Positions 16,108 through 23,816 of a DNA stretch of 64,000 nt are shown piece after piece (positions within the stretch are counted from its first letter, which is position 1; each line of letters starts with the position of its first letter). Made by a program: the position numbers and the translations under genes. A model generated the notes under the pieces. The model made no database searches. It saw only the letters and a list, made by a program, of their open reading frames with translations, and had not been told where the DNA came from. The stretch comes from Bacillota bacterium (GTDB lineage Bacteria > Bacillota > Clostridia > Christensenellales > Borkfalkiaceae). The DNA is taken from contig QAKE01000076.1 of assembly GCA_003343995.1 (NCBI GenBank), positions 1-64,000 of the forward strand, read 5' to 3'.

Positions 16108-16950
16108 ATGAACATCGGAATTTACACCAATAAAAGTAAAGACGTCGGGGGGATCTGGTCGGCAAAACTTCATTCCCTTTTAACGCGCAGCGGCATCGGC
16201 TACGTGGATATTCCCGATGGAAATTATTCCGTTTTGAACCCCGTGGACGAGAATTTTGCGCAAAAAATCGATTTGATCGTCGTGCTTGGCGGCGACGGTA
16301 CGATTTTAGGCTTGACCACCTATGCCGCGAAGAACAACATTCCCGTTATCGGGATAAACGCGGGCAAGCTCGGATTTTTAACGGAATTTGAAACCTTTGA
16401 GATGGAAAGCGCCGTCGCGTTGATCAAGGAAAACAAATTAAAGACCGACGAACGCATTTTATTGATGATCGACGTAAACGGAGAAACCTTTTACGCGCTG
16501 AACGATTGCGTTTTTCAACGCATCTACGACGAAGAATCCTCCGGCAGTCTGATCGCCTCGCTTTCGGTGTCGCTCGACGGCACGTTGGTCGATCAGATCA
16601 CCGGCGACGGCGTTATCGTATCCACGCCGACGGGATCCACCGCCTACTCGCTTTCTGCGGGCGGTCCGATTCTCGCTCCGGGAATCGATAGTTTCTGCAT
16701 TACGTCCATCAGTGCGCATTCGTTGCACCACCGCCCGATCATTTACGATTCCAGATCGGACTGCGAGATATGCGTGGAGGAAAGCGGGGGCGCGGTAGGT
16801 TTGTTCTGCGACGGTAAACTCGTTAAAAAACTTGCGAAAAACGATTTCGTTAGAATTTGCAAAGCGCCGCATACCGTAACTTTTTTGCGAAAAAAAGATT
16901 CTAATTTTTATAAAAGGCTGCTCTTAAAGCTCAACAGCGGGAGAAATTGA
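16108..16950 (+). CDS. nadK: NAD kinase
   Basis: NadK makes NADP from NAD and ATP or polyphosphate. The family hallmark GGDGTIL appears near residue 59, followed by NAGKLGFLTE, and TPTGSTAYSLSAGGP forms the NAD site. I prefer the ATG at 16108 (MNIGIYTNKSKD, 280 residues) because NAD kinases begin with this strand; an in-frame ATG at 16087 would add seven residues. It sits between tlyA and argR. The stop is one nt before the ATG of argR. Confidence 0.95.
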   Translation: MNIGIYTNKSKDVGGIWSAKLHSLLTRSGIGYVDIPDGNYSVLNPVDENFAQKIDLIVVLGGDGTILGLTTYAAKNNIPVIGINAGKLGFLTEFETFEMESAVALIKENKLKTDERILLMIDVNGETFYALNDCVFQRIYDEESSGSLIASLSVSLDGTLVDQITGDGVIVSTPTGSTAYSLSAGGPILAPGIDSFCITSISAHSLHHRPIIYDSRSDCEICVEESGGAVGLFCDGKLVKKLAKNDFVRICKAPHTVTFLRKKDSNFYKRLLLKLNSGRN

Positions 16951-16951
16951 C

Positions 16952-17404
16952 ATGACGAAAAAGGAAAGACAGCGCATCGTTCTGGAGCTGGTCGGCGAAG
17001 AGGAGATCGACACGCAGGAGGAACTGACCGCGAAACTCAACGAACGGGGCATCGAGGTCACGCAGGCGACGGTATCGCGCGACATCAACGAATTGAATCT
17101 CGTGAAGGTAGCGGGAAAAATCAAAAAGTTCAAGTACGCTCGCGTCGCCTTGCAAAGCGAGGCGATTTCGGAAAAGAGCGTAAATCACTTCAAAGAAATC
17201 GTGGAATCGATGACCTGCGCGAACAACCTTATCGTGATTAAGACCATCAGCGGCAACGCCAATGCCGCGGCGTCGATCGTCGATAAAATCCACAGTCCGC
17301 ACGTGCTCGGTTCGGTTGCGGGAGACGATACGCTGCTCATTGTGGCAAAGAGCAACCGCGACGCGGAAATTATGCTTAAAAGACTAAAAGAAATGATGGG
17401 GTAA
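16952..17404 (+). CDS. argR: Arginine repressor ArgR/AhrC
   Basis: ArgR is a hexameric, arginine-responsive regulator. The 150-residue protein has the N-terminal winged helix with TQATVSRDINELNLVKV (about 33-50) and the C-terminal hexamerization domain with the arginine-binding GDDTLLIVAKS. No arginine genes are in the window, so its targets lie elsewhere. Its position before recN is the same as ahrC in Bacillus. The ATG is 2 nt after the nadK stop; recN follows after 4 nt. Confidence 0.95.
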   Translation: MTKKERQRIVLELVGEEEIDTQEELTAKLNERGIEVTQATVSRDINELNLVKVAGKIKKFKYARVALQSEAISEKSVNHFKEIVESMTCANNLIVIKTISGNANAAASIVDKIHSPHVLGSVAGDDTLLIVAKSNRDAEIMLKRLKEMMG

Positions 17405-17408
17405 CGCC

Positions 17409-19100
17409 ATGCTGTTATCGCTGAAAATAAAAAACATCGCGCTTATCGACGAGGCGGTTATCGATTTTACCGCGGGGCTCAATATCCTTTCGGGAGAAAC
17501 GGGTTCGGGCAAATCCGTCGTCATCGACGCGCTTAACTTCGTGCTCGGCGCAAAAGCCGATAAAACGATGATTTCCTTCGGACAGCCGTTTTGTTCGGCG
17601 TGCGCGGAGTTCGACGTGCGCAACAACGCCGCCGTAAAGGATATTTTGGAAGATTTATCCATCGAATACGAGGACGTTCTCGTCGTCAACCGCCGTTTTT
17701 TTGCGGACGGAAGAGGGGATATCAAAATCAACGGCAATCCCGTTTCTGCGGGAATGTTGAAAAAACTCACCGCCGTTCTCGTAGACGTTCACGGACAGAG
17801 CGAGCATTTTTATCTCTTGAAAGAAAGCAATCAGCTATCGCTCATCGATAAAGCCTGCGTCGAAAAGCTGGAAAAACTGAAACTGCTCGTTAAAGAGGAA
17901 TACGACAGATATAAAAGCGCGCTCGACGCTTTGGAAAATCTCGGCGGCGACGAACATTCCCGCGCGGTAAAGCTGGATATTCTGAAATATCAGATAGAGG
18001 AAATCGAAAACGCCGCGATTGCGGAAGGCGAGGAGGACGAGCTGCTCGTCCGCCGTAAAAAACTGCTCAATGCGGAAAAAATCGCGGCCGCTCTTTCAAT
18101 CGCCGGAGACGCGCTGGGCGGCGACGGAGGCGCGATGGACGCGCTGCAAAACGCATTGCATCTCCTGCGGTCCGTCGAATCTTACGCGGAAGAATACGCC
18201 GCGCTCTGCGAGCGGCTTTACAGCGTGAAATGCGAAACGGAGGATATTTACGAAACGCTTTCCTCCGATAACGGCGAAGAATTTTCGCAGTACGAATTAG
18301 ACGAAATCGAAACGCGATTGGAACTTCTGAAAAAATTGCGGATGAAATACGGTAAAAACGTAGAGGAAATCAACCGTTTTTTAGAGGAGAGCAAGGCGGA
18401 ATACGAAAAAATACTGCATTTCGACGAACTGTCGGAAGAATTTAAAAAACAGCTGGAAACGAGCAAGCTCGCCCTTTACGGCTATTATAAAGAGATGAGC
18501 GGACTGCGGCGCGAAACGGCGAAGGCGTTTTCGGAAAGCGTTGTAAAGGAGCTTTCCGAGCTCGGTATGGCGAGGGCGACTTTCGACATCGGCTTTGACG
18601 ATCTGCCCGATATCGAAAAGATTGCGTTTACGAAAAACGGCGCAGACAACGTGGAGTTTTTGTTTTCCGCAAACGCGGGCGAACCGATGAAACCCATGGC
18701 GAAGATCATCAGCGGCGGGGAAATCAGCCGTTTTATGCTGGCGATGAAAACAGCCGTGAAAACGCACGAGATTTCCACTTTCGTTTTCGATGAAATCGAC
18801 GCGGGCATCAGCGGTGCGATCGCGGCGGTTGTGGCAAAAAAGTTCGCAAAAATCGCACGCAACGTGCAGGTGCTCGCCATAACGCACCTGCCGCAAATCT
18901 CCGCGATGGCGGATAACTCCCTGCTGATTTTCAAAAAGGAAGAAAGCGGAAAAACGCATACCTTCATCAAACGCCTTTCCGAAGAAGAAAAGGTTGCGGA
19001 AATCACGCGGCTTGTCGGCGGAAACGAAAAGAGCGCCGCGGCGACGGAACACGCAAAAGAGATGATCGCCGACGCGAACGCGTATAAAAAGAGTTTATAA
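17409..19100 (+). CDS. recN: DNA repair protein RecN
   Basis: RecN is an SMC-like ATPase that gathers broken DNA ends during recombinational repair. The 563 residues show Walker A GETGSGKS (29-36), two long coiled-coil arms in the middle, the ABC signature SGGEISRFMLA, and Walker B FVFDEIDAGISG. Length and order are normal. I see no LexA box in front of it; it is read with argR. A long imperfect hairpin follows the stop. Confidence 0.96.
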   Translation: MLLSLKIKNIALIDEAVIDFTAGLNILSGETGSGKSVVIDALNFVLGAKADKTMISFGQPFCSACAEFDVRNNAAVKDILEDLSIEYEDVLVVNRRFFADGRGDIKINGNPVSAGMLKKLTAVLVDVHGQSEHFYLLKESNQLSLIDKACVEKLEKLKLLVKEEYDRYKSALDALENLGGDEHSRAVKLDILKYQIEEIENAAIAEGEEDELLVRRKKLLNAEKIAAALSIAGDALGGDGGAMDALQNALHLLRSVESYAEEYAALCERLYSVKCETEDIYETLSSDNGEEFSQYELDEIETRLELLKKLRMKYGKNVEEINRFLEESKAEYEKILHFDELSEEFKKQLETSKLALYGYYKEMSGLRRETAKAFSESVVKELSELGMARATFDIGFDDLPDIEKIAFTKNGADNVEFLFSANAGEPMKPMAKIISGGEISRFMLAMKTAVKTHEISTFVFDEIDAGISGAIAAVVAKKFAKIARNVQVLAITHLPQISAMADNSLLIFKKEESGKTHTFIKRLSEEEKVAEITRLVGGNEKSAAATEHAKEMIADANAYKKSL

Positions 19101-19114
19101 TCGTTTACATATCG

Positions 19115-19179
19115 GAACGCGAGCCTGATAAAAGTCTTTGAATATCCGACAAAGACTCATATCGGGACCGCGTTCTTTT
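19115..19179 (+). terminator. Long regular hairpin between recN and spoIVB
   Basis: Three helices (7, 7 and 8 bp) stack in one axis, separated by two symmetric 2x2 internal loops, with a 9-nt end loop (19141-19149). The right arm runs into TTCTTTTA. It may terminate recN, but its regularity suggests a possible protein- or RNA-binding role. Confidence 0.55.
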
Positions 19180-19213
19180 AATTTGCTTTTTCAGAGTATA
19201 AAAGGAGGAGAAT

Positions 19214-19243
19214 ATGCGCATGATAACAACTATAATGGGGTAA
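19214..19243 (+). CDS. Nine-codon leader peptide before spoIVB
   Basis: An exceptionally strong AAAGGAGGAG ribosome site (19201-19210) lies three nt before an ATG (19214) that opens MRMITTIMG and stops at 19241-19243. The start of spoIVB follows two nt later, at 19246. The spacing of the ribosome site to 19214 is short; the second in-frame ATG at 19220 has better spacing. Translation of this leader may feed ribosomes into spoIVB by reinitiation. The peptide sequence itself suggests no function. Confidence 0.4.
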   Translation: MRMITTIMG

Positions 19244-19245
19244 AA

Positions 19246-20226
19246 ATGAAAAAGAAAATCTTCAAACTGATCATCATCTCGCTTTTGGTATGCTTTTGCA
19301 TCTTTCCGATGAGCGGCGCGGCGTCCGCATCCGCGGTTTACCTCGGCGGGATACCCGCCGGATTCTCTTTGAATACCCGCGGCGTTACCGTCGTCGGAAT
19401 TACCGACGTGAATACCGAAAACGGGAAATTTTCACCGGCAAAGGATGCGGGGCTCACGCTCGGCGACGTTGTTTTATCCATCGATAACAAGGATGTCAAC
19501 AGCTCGGAGGATATCGCCAAAGCGGTAAACGGGAAATCCGAGGCGAAAATCGTATACATGCGCAACGGAGAACGGCATGAAAGCGTCATCAAGCCGAAAA
19601 AAGACGGATTGGGGAAATATAAACTCGGTCTGTTTATACGCAACTACGTGAGCGGAATCGGCACGCTGACGTATATAAAGGATAATAAATTCACCTCCTT
19701 AGGACACCCGATTTTAGACGAACGCGGCGATTTGATAGAAATCACCGGCGGCAGTCTGATCAACTGCACCATCACCGGCGCGATTAAAGGCGAACGCGGC
19801 AAAGCGGGGGAATTGAAGGGGATTTTTCTGAAAAACGCGGCGTTTGCAAAGGCGACGTATAATACGAAAACGGGCGTCGTCGGAACGATTAGCGACGGCG
19901 AAATCGAACGGCTGAATCTGAAAGAGGTGGAAACGGGCGAGGCGCGCGTGGGGAATGCCGTGATCTATAGCACGGTAACGGGTTCTCGGCCGAAAGAATA
20001 TTGTATTTCCATCGTGAAAATCGACAAGAACGAGAGGGATAACAAAAATCTCGTGCTGAAAATTACCGACGACGAACTGATCGATCTTACCGGCGGAATC
20101 GTGCAGGGAATGAGCGGCAGTCCGATTTTACAGGACGGGAAACTCGTGGGCGCGGTAACGCACGTATTCATCAACGATCCCGAACGCGGCTTTGGAATAT
20201 CCATCGATAATATAATTGATAAATAG
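19246..20226 (+). CDS. spoIVB: SpoIVB serine peptidase
   Basis: SpoIVB is secreted from the forespore into the intermembrane space and signals to activate pro-sigma-K processing. The start at 19246 gives 326 residues with an N-terminal membrane anchor (LIIISLLVCFCIFPM). A PDZ domain (about 55-115) follows, then the S55 peptidase domain with the conserved LGHPI histidine region and the nucleophile serine in GMSGSPI. It is shorter than in Bacillus (about 426) because the linker regions are compact. An upstream frame extension (from 19138) is not needed. The usual downstream neighbour spo0A is missing. Confidence 0.93.
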   Translation: MKKKIFKLIIISLLVCFCIFPMSGAASASAVYLGGIPAGFSLNTRGVTVVGITDVNTENGKFSPAKDAGLTLGDVVLSIDNKDVNSSEDIAKAVNGKSEAKIVYMRNGERHESVIKPKKDGLGKYKLGLFIRNYVSGIGTLTYIKDNKFTSLGHPILDERGDLIEITGGSLINCTITGAIKGERGKAGELKGIFLKNAAFAKATYNTKTGVVGTISDGEIERLNLKEVETGEARVGNAVIYSTVTGSRPKEYCISIVKIDKNERDNKNLVLKITDDELIDLTGGIVQGMSGSPILQDGKLVGAVTHVFINDPERGFGISIDNIIDK

Positions 20227-20345
20227 CAAATAAAATACTGATGAAACAATAATCGATTATGTTACGTAAAATAGCGTATATTTCTCGAATAAATACAGAC
20301 AATAGTTTTAGATTAAACTTTTCACGTCACTAACGGGAGGTTAAA

Positions 20346-21521
20346 ATGAAAAAACTATTGTCTTTATTTTTAATGCTTATGGCGTTCGGCGTTGCGGTAT
20401 CCGGCGTAAGATCGGTCAAGGTAAAAACGCTTGCCGCACCCGCGGAAAGCCTGTCTGCCGTAAGCGAAGCGGCGTATCTGACCGATTTCAACAGCGGAAC
20501 GGTTATTTACGCGAAAAACGAAACCGAACGGCTGCCCATCGCCAGCATGTGCAAGATCATGACGTTGCTTTTGACCTTTGAATCGATCGACAGCGGCTCG
20601 CTTTCTTTGGACGACACCGTCACCGTCAGCGCGGAAGCCGCGGGAATGGGCGGTTCTCAGATCTTTTTAGACGCGAATAAGCCGTACGAAGTGCGGGAAC
20701 TCGTTAAGGGTATCGTCGTCGCCAGCGCGAACGACGCGTCTTACGCCCTCGCCGAACAGATCAGCGGCTCGGAGGAACTGTTTGTCGCCGAAATGAACGC
20801 GAAATGCAAAGAGCTCGGCATGAACGACACGCATTTTTCCAATTGTACGGGACTGCCGAAGGCGCAGCAGTATTCCTGCGCCAAAGACGTTTCCAAAATG
20901 TTTTCCGAGCTTTTGACGCATAAGGATTATTTCACGTTTTCCCGCATCTGGATGGACGAAATCCACCACGACGGCGGCAGAGTGACGGAAATTTCCAATA
21001 CGAATAAGCTCATTCGCTTTTACGAGGGCTGCGACGGTGGAAAAACCGGTTATACGAGCGAAGCGGGGCACTGTCTCGCCGCGTCCGCCCAGCGCAAGGG
21101 AATGCGCCTCGTTTCGGTAGTCATCAAGGCTCCCGACGGAAAAACCCGTTTTAACGACGTTTCCACTATGTTCAACTACGGTTTCGCAAATTACGAAAAC
21201 AAACTTATTCTCGATTGTGAAAAACCGCTTGAAATTCCCGTTACCGTCACGGGCGGCAAACAAGACAGCGTTCTGGGCGTTCCCGCGGAGTCGTATTATC
21301 TCTTTTCCGCCAGAAACGAAAAGATCGCGTTAAACATCGATTTTACGCCCGATGAAAAGGTGAAAGCGCCGGTGGAAAAAGGACAGCGCATCGGCTCGCT
21401 TACGGTGGAAAAGGACGGGATATTGGTGAAAGAAATACCCGTGCTCGCCTACGAAACCGTAGAAAAACAGACGTATTTCGATATCGTGAAAAATATCATC
21501 GACAACTGGAAACTGTTCTGA
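20346..21521 (+). CDS. dacF: D-alanyl-D-alanine carboxypeptidase (DacF/PBP5 type)
   Basis: This low-molecular-weight penicillin-binding protein removes the terminal D-Ala from peptidoglycan stem peptides outside the membrane. A signal peptide covers residues 1-30. The active-site motifs are complete: S67-M-C-K70, S127-A-N129 and K233-T-G235. A C-terminal PBP5-associated beta domain (about 285-375) and a short amphipathic end follow. A GGGAGG ribosome site precedes the ATG. The position after spoIVB fits a sporulation role such as DacF, but a vegetative DacA role is possible. A terminator follows at 21527. Confidence 0.92.
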   Translation: MKKLLSLFLMLMAFGVAVSGVRSVKVKTLAAPAESLSAVSEAAYLTDFNSGTVIYAKNETERLPIASMCKIMTLLLTFESIDSGSLSLDDTVTVSAEAAGMGGSQIFLDANKPYEVRELVKGIVVASANDASYALAEQISGSEELFVAEMNAKCKELGMNDTHFSNCTGLPKAQQYSCAKDVSKMFSELLTHKDYFTFSRIWMDEIHHDGGRVTEISNTNKLIRFYEGCDGGKTGYTSEAGHCLAASAQRKGMRLVSVVIKAPDGKTRFNDVSTMFNYGFANYENKLILDCEKPLEIPVTVTGGKQDSVLGVPAESYYLFSARNEKIALNIDFTPDEKVKAPVEKGQRIGSLTVEKDGILVKEIPVLAYETVEKQTYFDIVKNIIDNWKLF

Positions 21522-21526
21522 AAATA

Positions 21527-21556
21527 AAAACCGCGGCACGATATGCTGCGGTTTTT
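21527..21556 (+). terminator. Terminator after dacF
   Basis: AAAAACCGCGGC and GCTGCGGTTTTT pair around loop ACGATAT (one G-T pair); the T run follows from the right arm. Confidence 0.8.
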
Positions 21557-21571
21557 CGTTGTGTAAGAAAA

Positions 21572-21590
21572 CCCCGCGTTAGACGCGGGG
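21572..21590 (+). repeat. Left-end hairpin of the IS element
   Basis: CCCCGCGT pairs with ACGCGGGG around the 3-nt loop TAG. The stem is identical to that of the right-end hairpin at 22222-22241. Confidence 0.85.
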
Positions 21591-21614
21591 TTGGGAAAAT
21601 GTTAAACATATAAA

Positions 21615-21698
21615 TCTTGAAAAAGAAAACTCCTTTTGGTATAATAAAAATGAGGTCTGCAAACCCAAAAATAAAAACCAAAAGGAGGACATTCAAGA
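21615..21698 (+). promoter_or_regulatory. Anti-Shine-Dalgarno hairpin of tnpA
   Basis: CTCCTTTTGGT (21630-21640) is fully complementary to ACCAAAAGGAG (21677-21687), which contains the ribosome site of tnpA. Outside it TCTTGA (21615-21620) pairs with TCAAGA (21693-21698). A transcript that enters from outside would fold and hide the ribosome site; the transcript from the element's own promoter lacks the left arm. Confidence 0.65.
21617..21645 (+). promoter_or_regulatory. tnpA promoter
   Basis: TTGAAA (21617-21622), 17-nt spacer, TATAAT (21640-21645). The expected start near 21652 lies downstream of the left arm of the anti-ribosome-site hairpin at 21630-21640. Confidence 0.7.
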
Positions 21699-21702
21699 AT
21701 GA

Positions 21703-22149
21703 ATGACACATAGTTTAGCACATTCGAAGTGGAATTGCAAGTATCACATAGTATTCGCCCCCAAATACCGGCGAAAATCAATGTATGGAGAAAAAGGACG
21801 AGAAATCGGAGCAATTCTACGAGAATTGTGCAAATGGAAAGGCGTAAATATAATAGAGGCGGAGATATGTCCCGACCATGTGCATATGTTGGTTGAGATT
21901 CCCCCGAAAATGAGCGTGTCTGCGTTTGTTGGATATCTCAAAGGCAAGAGTAGTTTAATGATATATGAACAATGGGGGAATCTCAAATTCAAGTATCGGA
22001 ACCGGGAATTTTGGTGTAAAGGCTACTATGTAGACACGGTAGGGAAAAACACGCAAAAAATAAAAGAGTATATAGAAAATCAGTTAAAAGAAGATAAACT
22101 CGGAGAACAGCTACGGATAGATTATCCGGATAGTCCGTTCAAGGCGTAA
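21703..22149 (+). CDS. tnpA: IS200-type Y1 transposase TnpA
   Basis: This 148-residue Y1 (HUH) transposase acts as a dimer on single-stranded DNA. It has the HUH pair H59-V-H61 and the probable catalytic tyrosine Y123 in KIKEYIENQ; FWCKGYYVDTVG is a family block. The ribosome site AAGGAGGA ends about 13 nt before this ATG. Another ATG at 21699 is better spaced but encodes only MNDT before a stop at 21711-21713. TnpA may therefore depend on leaky scanning or reinitiation, which would keep its level low. The frame is complete, so the element may be active. Confidence 0.93.
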   Translation: MTHSLAHSKWNCKYHIVFAPKYRRKSMYGEKGREIGAILRELCKWKGVNIIEAEICPDHVHMLVEIPPKMSVSAFVGYLKGKSSLMIYEQWGNLKFKYRNREFWCKGYYVDTVGKNTQKIKEYIENQLKEDKLGEQLRIDYPDSPFKA

Positions 22150-22221
22150 TGCAAATGGCAGACCTCATATACCCTTGCAGAGGGTGGCTGGTAACATAGG
22201 GCTTCGCCCGCATATGAAATA

Positions 22222-22241
22222 CCCCGCGTTTTTACGCGGGG
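22222..22241 (+). repeat. Right-end hairpin of the IS element
   Basis: CCCCGCGT pairs with ACGCGGGG around TTTT. The same stem occurs at the left end in the same orientation. Confidence 0.85.
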
Positions 22242-22245
22242 ATAT

Positions 22246-22277
22246 TTATTTTAAGTAAGCGTTATTTTAAGTAAGCG
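22246..22277. repeat. Tandem 16-bp duplication next to the IS right end
   Basis: TTATTTTAAGTAAGCG occurs twice without a gap (22246-22261 and 22262-22277), immediately behind the right-end hairpin. IS200-type elements do not make target duplications, so this may be an older replication slip or part of the target. Confidence 0.9.
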
Positions 22278-22313
22278 TTATAGCCGATATTTGAAATAAT
22301 TTTATCAATTGTC

Positions 22314-22342
22314 TTGACGAAACACGCCGCGTTTGATACAAT
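22314..22342 (+). promoter_or_regulatory. lysA promoter
   Basis: TTGACG (22314-22319), 17-nt spacer, TACAAT (22337-22342). It lies downstream of the IS element, so lysA expression was probably not disrupted by the insertion. Confidence 0.75.
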
Positions 22343-22370
22343 TTTAGTATCAAGAAAAAGAAGGAACAAC

Positions 22371-23690
22371 ATGAATACGAGAGATACGCTGAAAGCGGGC
22401 GCGAACGGACATTTGTATATCGGCGGCGCGGACTGCACCGAACTTGCCGCAAAATACGGCACGCCGCTTTATGTTTACGATAAAAAATATATCGAAGATA
22501 TCTGCAGGGTTTTCGATAAAACTTTACGGGAGCGTTACGGCGACGGAAGGGTTTTATACGCCTCGAAGGCCTTTGCCTGCAAGGGAATGTATCGCTTGGT
22601 GGAAAAATGCGGACTCGGCGCGGACGTCGTTTCGGGCGGGGAGCTGTTTACCGCGCTTTCCGCAGGATTTCCCGCGGAAAAGCTCGTCATGCACGGCAAC
22701 AACAAACTCGATAAGGAACTCGTTTACGCCGTGGAAAGCGGCGTCGGATATATCGTATGCGACGCGTTCGACGAAATCGTCAGACTCGGAAAGATCTGCG
22801 AGGAAAGAAGCGTGACGCAAAACGTATTACTGCGCGTCAACCCCGGTGTGGAGGCGCACACGCATCATTTCGTGCAGACCGCCACGCCCGATTCGAAATT
22901 CGGATTTTCATTGATGAACGGCGACGCCATGCAGGCGATTAAGCTCGCCGTCGGCACGCGCGGTTTGAAATTGAGAGGTTTACACTGCCATATCGGCTCG
23001 CAGATCTTTGAAAAGGATTCTTTCGCGCTGGCCGTCGAAAAGATGACGAATTTTTATAAACTCGTCAAAGAAGAGCTTTCCTACGAATTCGACACCGTCA
23101 ATCTCGGCGGCGGGTTCGGCATTTACTATACGGAAGAGGACAGAAAGCTCAACGTGGAAGATTACGCGGAATACATTCAGACCGTTTGCGATACGCTGAA
23201 AAAATGCGTGAAGGCGAAAGGATTGAAAAAGCCGTTTTTGTTTCTCGAACCGGGGCGGTCTGTCGTCGGCGAGGCGGGCATTACGCTGTATACCGCGGGC
23301 AGCGTGAAAAAAATCGCGGGGTTAAAGAATTACGCGGCGGTGGACGGAGGAATGTTCGACAATCCCCGTCACGCGCTTTACGGTTCGAAATATACCGCAG
23401 TTTTGGCGAACCGCATGAACGACAAGGCGACGGAGCTTTATTCCATCGCGGGAAAATGCTGCGAAAGCGGCGACATCGTCGCGGCGGACTGCTTTCTGCC
23501 GGAGGTGAAACGCGGCGACATCATCGCCGTTTTATCCACGGGCGCGTACAATTATTCCATGGCGAGCAACTATAACCGCAACGCCGTTCCGCCCGTCGTT
23601 TTGGTGGAAAACGGCGAAAGCGATTATCTCGTAAAGCCGCAAAGCTACGAGGATATCGCCCGCAACGACGCGGATTGCAAATTGATTTAA
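22371..23690 (+). CDS. lysA: Diaminopimelate decarboxylase
   Basis: LysA converts meso-diaminopimelate to L-lysine with PLP. I use the ATG at 22371 (MNTRDTLKAG), which has AAGGAA upstream and follows the promoter; the frame extends further upstream without need. The 439-residue protein has the PLP lysine in LYASKAFACKGM, the phosphate-binding NLGGGFGIYY, and ALYGSKYTAVLANR with CCESGD in the C-terminal part that supplies the partner active site. It appears to stand alone with its own promoter and terminator. No lysine riboswitch was recognised in the 5' region. Confidence 0.96.
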   Translation: MNTRDTLKAGANGHLYIGGADCTELAAKYGTPLYVYDKKYIEDICRVFDKTLRERYGDGRVLYASKAFACKGMYRLVEKCGLGADVVSGGELFTALSAGFPAEKLVMHGNNKLDKELVYAVESGVGYIVCDAFDEIVRLGKICEERSVTQNVLLRVNPGVEAHTHHFVQTATPDSKFGFSLMNGDAMQAIKLAVGTRGLKLRGLHCHIGSQIFEKDSFALAVEKMTNFYKLVKEELSYEFDTVNLGGGFGIYYTEEDRKLNVEDYAEYIQTVCDTLKKCVKAKGLKKPFLFLEPGRSVVGEAGITLYTAGSVKKIAGLKNYAAVDGGMFDNPRHALYGSKYTAVLANRMNDKATELYSIAGKCCESGDIVAADCFLPEVKRGDIIAVLSTGAYNYSMASNYNRNAVPPVVLVENGESDYLVKPQSYEDIARNDADCKLI

Positions 23691-23709
23691 CCGTTATTTA
23701 ACGAACTTT

Positions 23710-23731
23710 AAGCCGCAACAGCGGCTTTTTT
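23710..23731 (+). terminator. Terminator after lysA
   Basis: AAGCCGC and GCGGCTT pair around AACA and are followed by a T run. Confidence 0.85.
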
Positions 23732-23732
23732 C

Positions 23733-23761
23733 TTGCAATTTTTATGGAATTATTGTATACT
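23733..23761 (+). promoter_or_regulatory. Promoter of the S2P-scpAB operon
   Basis: TTGCAA (23733-23738), 17-nt spacer, TATACT (23756-23761), starting directly behind the lysA terminator. The leader has about 50 nt, with the hairpin-like CCGTAACGG. Confidence 0.7.
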
Positions 23762-23816
23762 GTAACAGATAATAAAACTTGCCGTAACGGCGGTTTTTCG
23801 GTATAAGGCGGCGCGC

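Larger units (their letters stand above)
21570..22245 (+). mobile_element. IS200-type insertion sequence with end hairpins
   Basis: A single tnpA gene is flanked by two hairpins with the same 8-bp stem, CCCCGCGT/ACGCGGGG, at 21572-21590 (left) and 22222-22241 (right). Such subterminal hairpins are what IS200/IS605 Y1 transposases bind as single strands. There are no terminal inverted repeats and no tnpB. Additional hairpins lie behind tnpA at 22171-22185 and 22199-22209. Exact cleavage points cannot be set without an empty-site comparison. The copy looks intact and sits between the dacF terminator and the lysA promoter. Confidence 0.88.

Noticed and set aside
19138..19245. N-terminal extension of SpoIVB
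   Set aside because: It would run through the hairpin and leader frame, and the signal-anchor begins at 19246.
21703..22149. IS605 or IS607 composite element with tnpB
   Set aside because: Only tnpA is present; the next gene, lysA, has its own promoter and no omega-RNA or TnpB remnant is seen.
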